Below, piece after piece: positions 6,459 through 6,886 of a stretch of 6,886 nt of DNA. Each line of letters begins with the position of its first letter. Position 1 is the stretch's first letter. The notes below the pieces were generated by a model that was not told the origin of the DNA, did no database searches, and saw nothing but the letters and a program-made list of their open reading frames with translations. Position numbers and translations under genes: made by a program. The DNA lies in contig CAJWUS010000068.1 of assembly GCA_913047525.1 (NCBI GenBank), forward strand, positions 1 to 6,886, read 5' to 3'. The stretch comes from an uncultured Flavobacteriales bacterium. Lineage in GTDB: Bacteria; Bacteroidota; Bacteroidia; Flavobacteriales; BACL11.

Positions 6459-6561
6459 CTGTATTTGAAATTTTAATGATTTAATTTGCGAATAAAAATA
6501 ATAAAAAAAGGCTTGACCCTGTTGGGCTAAGCCTTTTATTCTTTAAAAAATAATTCCCTTT
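6459..6561. other. intergenic region between rpsT and the deacetylase-like gene
   Basis: The only intergenic gap of note in the window, 103 nt. It contains the rpsT terminator at 6503-6537. The remaining 44 nt before the deacetylase ATG must hold the promoter and leader of the four-gene cluster if it has its own. I looked on the minus strand for the Bacteroidota -7 (TAnnTTTG) and -33 (TTTG) elements and found no clear match; the sequence is simply A/T-rich. The cluster may therefore use a non-consensus promoter or depend on read-through. Confidence 0.6.
6503..6537 (-). terminator. rho-independent terminator after rpsT
   Basis: On the minus strand, 6524-6537 pairs with 6506-6519. The outer stem is 9 bp (AAAAGGCTT/AAGCCTTTT), then one A-C mismatch and one G-U wobble, then three G-C pairs closing an AACA tetraloop. 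It is followed on that strand by an uninterrupted 7-T run (plus-strand A at 6503-6509, partly shared with the stem base) and further T-rich sequence. It lies 24 nt past the rpsT stop and 44 nt before the deacetylase start, so it should end the tRNA-Glu/rpsT transcript. The stem is symmetric, but only the minus direction has a long T-tract, and no plus-strand gene reads into it. Confidence 0.88.
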
Positions 6562-6816
6562 TTAGGATAGTGAGCTTAGATATTTAGCTAATTTTGATTT
6601 CAAATTAGAGGCTTTATTCTTATGAATAATATTCCTTTTTGCTAATTTATCGAGCATAGCTACTACCTTAGGAAATAGATCAGCTGCTTCCTTTTTGGAA
6701 GTTAATACTTTTAACTTTCTAACTGCATTTCTTGCAGTTTTATGAAAGTATTTATTAAATAATCTTCTTTTTTCAGATTGTCTAATTCGTTTGATTGCAG
6801 ATTTATGATTTGCCAT
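6562..6816 (-). CDS. rpsT: 30S ribosomal protein S20
   Basis: A small, highly basic 84-residue protein (family about 83-90) that binds 16S rRNA in the body of the 30S subunit. It opens with the hallmark [13 protein letters not shown] (1-13), continues with the basic segment [17 protein letters not shown], and has the late [16 protein letters not shown] region (62-77) that is a signature of S20. The predicted structure is nearly all helix. The ATG at 6816 is 16 nt after the 3' end of a tRNA-Glu gene on the same strand, and those 16 nt (all A/T except one C) contain no Shine-Dalgarno. A rho-independent terminator follows the stop by about 25 nt. In E. coli S20 represses its own translation; nothing in this short leader shows that here. 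Confidence 0.97.
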   Translation of the reverse strand: MANHKSAIKRIRQSEKRRLFNKYFHKTARNAVRKLKVLTSKKEAADLFPKVVAMLDKLAKRNIIHKNKASNLKSKLAKYLSSLS

Positions 6817-6832
6817 AATTAAAATATTTTAG

Positions 6833-6886
6833 TAGCCCGTAGGGGATTCGAACCCCTGTTACCAGGATGAAAACCTGGCGTCCTGA
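6833..6886 (-). tRNA. tRNA-Glu (anticodon TTC), 5' end cut by window edge
   Basis: Read on the minus strand, this is the 3' three-quarters of a tRNA. The anticodon stem pairs 6874-6878 with 6862-6866 (CCAGG/CCTGG) around the 7-nt loop TTTTCAT, placing anticodon TTC (plus-strand GAA at 6869-6871) for glutamate codons GAA/GAG. The TAACAGGGG-TTCGAAT-CCCCT T-arm is canonical, followed by the acceptor strand ACGGGCT and discriminator A at 6833. No CCA is encoded (the next bases are CTA), so the tail must be added by nucleotidyltransferase. The D-arm remnant CAGGAC matches tRNA-Glu genes. About 20 nt with the acceptor 5' strand and most of the D-arm lie beyond the edge. Confidence 0.95.

Noticed and set aside
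6459..6502. Bacteroidota -33/-7 promoter for the four-gene cluster
   Set aside because: No TAnnTTTG-like element on the minus strand at a suitable place; a near match lies only on the plus strand, where no gene would use it.
1..6886. Defence, mobile or other novel multi-gene system
   Set aside because: All protein genes fall into known metabolic, envelope or translation families; no transposase, integrase, toxin-like or repeat-array signal was seen, and composition looks even across the window by eye.

Overview
The window is AT-rich, densely packed chromosomal DNA that looks like a member of the Bacteroidota. The signs are a PafA-type alkaline phosphatase, an AroA with the AAGTxFRFL version of the glyphosate-loop motif, a Bacteroidota-style polysaccharide deacetylase with a long N-terminal extension, weak or absent Shine-Dalgarno sequences, and a tRNA gene without an encoded CCA end. 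I cannot name a genus from the sequence alone.

Layout. Positions 1-2990 hold a plus-strand run: the 3' half of a secreted-type alkaline phosphatase (open at the left edge), then aroB (3-dehydroquinate synthase) and aroA (EPSP synthase). They are joined by a 4-nt GTGA overlap and an 11-nt overlap, so they are almost certainly one transcript. Positions 2956-6458 hold a four-gene minus-strand cluster. In transcription order it is a polysaccharide-deacetylase-like protein, a FemAB/GNAT-like acyltransferase, upp (uracil phosphoribosyltransferase) and a YjjG-type HAD nucleotidase, with junctions of -4, +3 and 0 nt. The two runs converge and their coding ends overlap by 35 nt. Upstream of the minus-strand cluster, and on the same strand, lie a good rho-independent terminator (about 6503-6537), rpsT (ribosomal protein S20) and the 3' part of a tRNA-Glu(TTC) gene cut by the right edge.

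How the genes fit together. AroB (step 2) and AroA (step 6) are shikimate-pathway enzymes. Upp and the YjjG-like nucleotidase form a plausible pyrimidine salvage and house-cleaning pair. The deacetylase-like and FemAB-like proteins may act together on an envelope polymer, but their substrates cannot be read from sequence. tRNA-Glu and rpsT are 16 nt apart and are probably cotranscribed translation genes.

There is no gene-free stretch longer than about 100 bases and I see no mobile element, CRISPR array or prophage sign. I found no convincing new biological system here. The more interesting points are small-scale: recycled GAG-AAG-ATW-TAA gene ends that sit as ribosome binding sites, the overlapping convergent gene ends, the tRNA-rpsT junction, and a substituted glyphosate-contact position in AroA.
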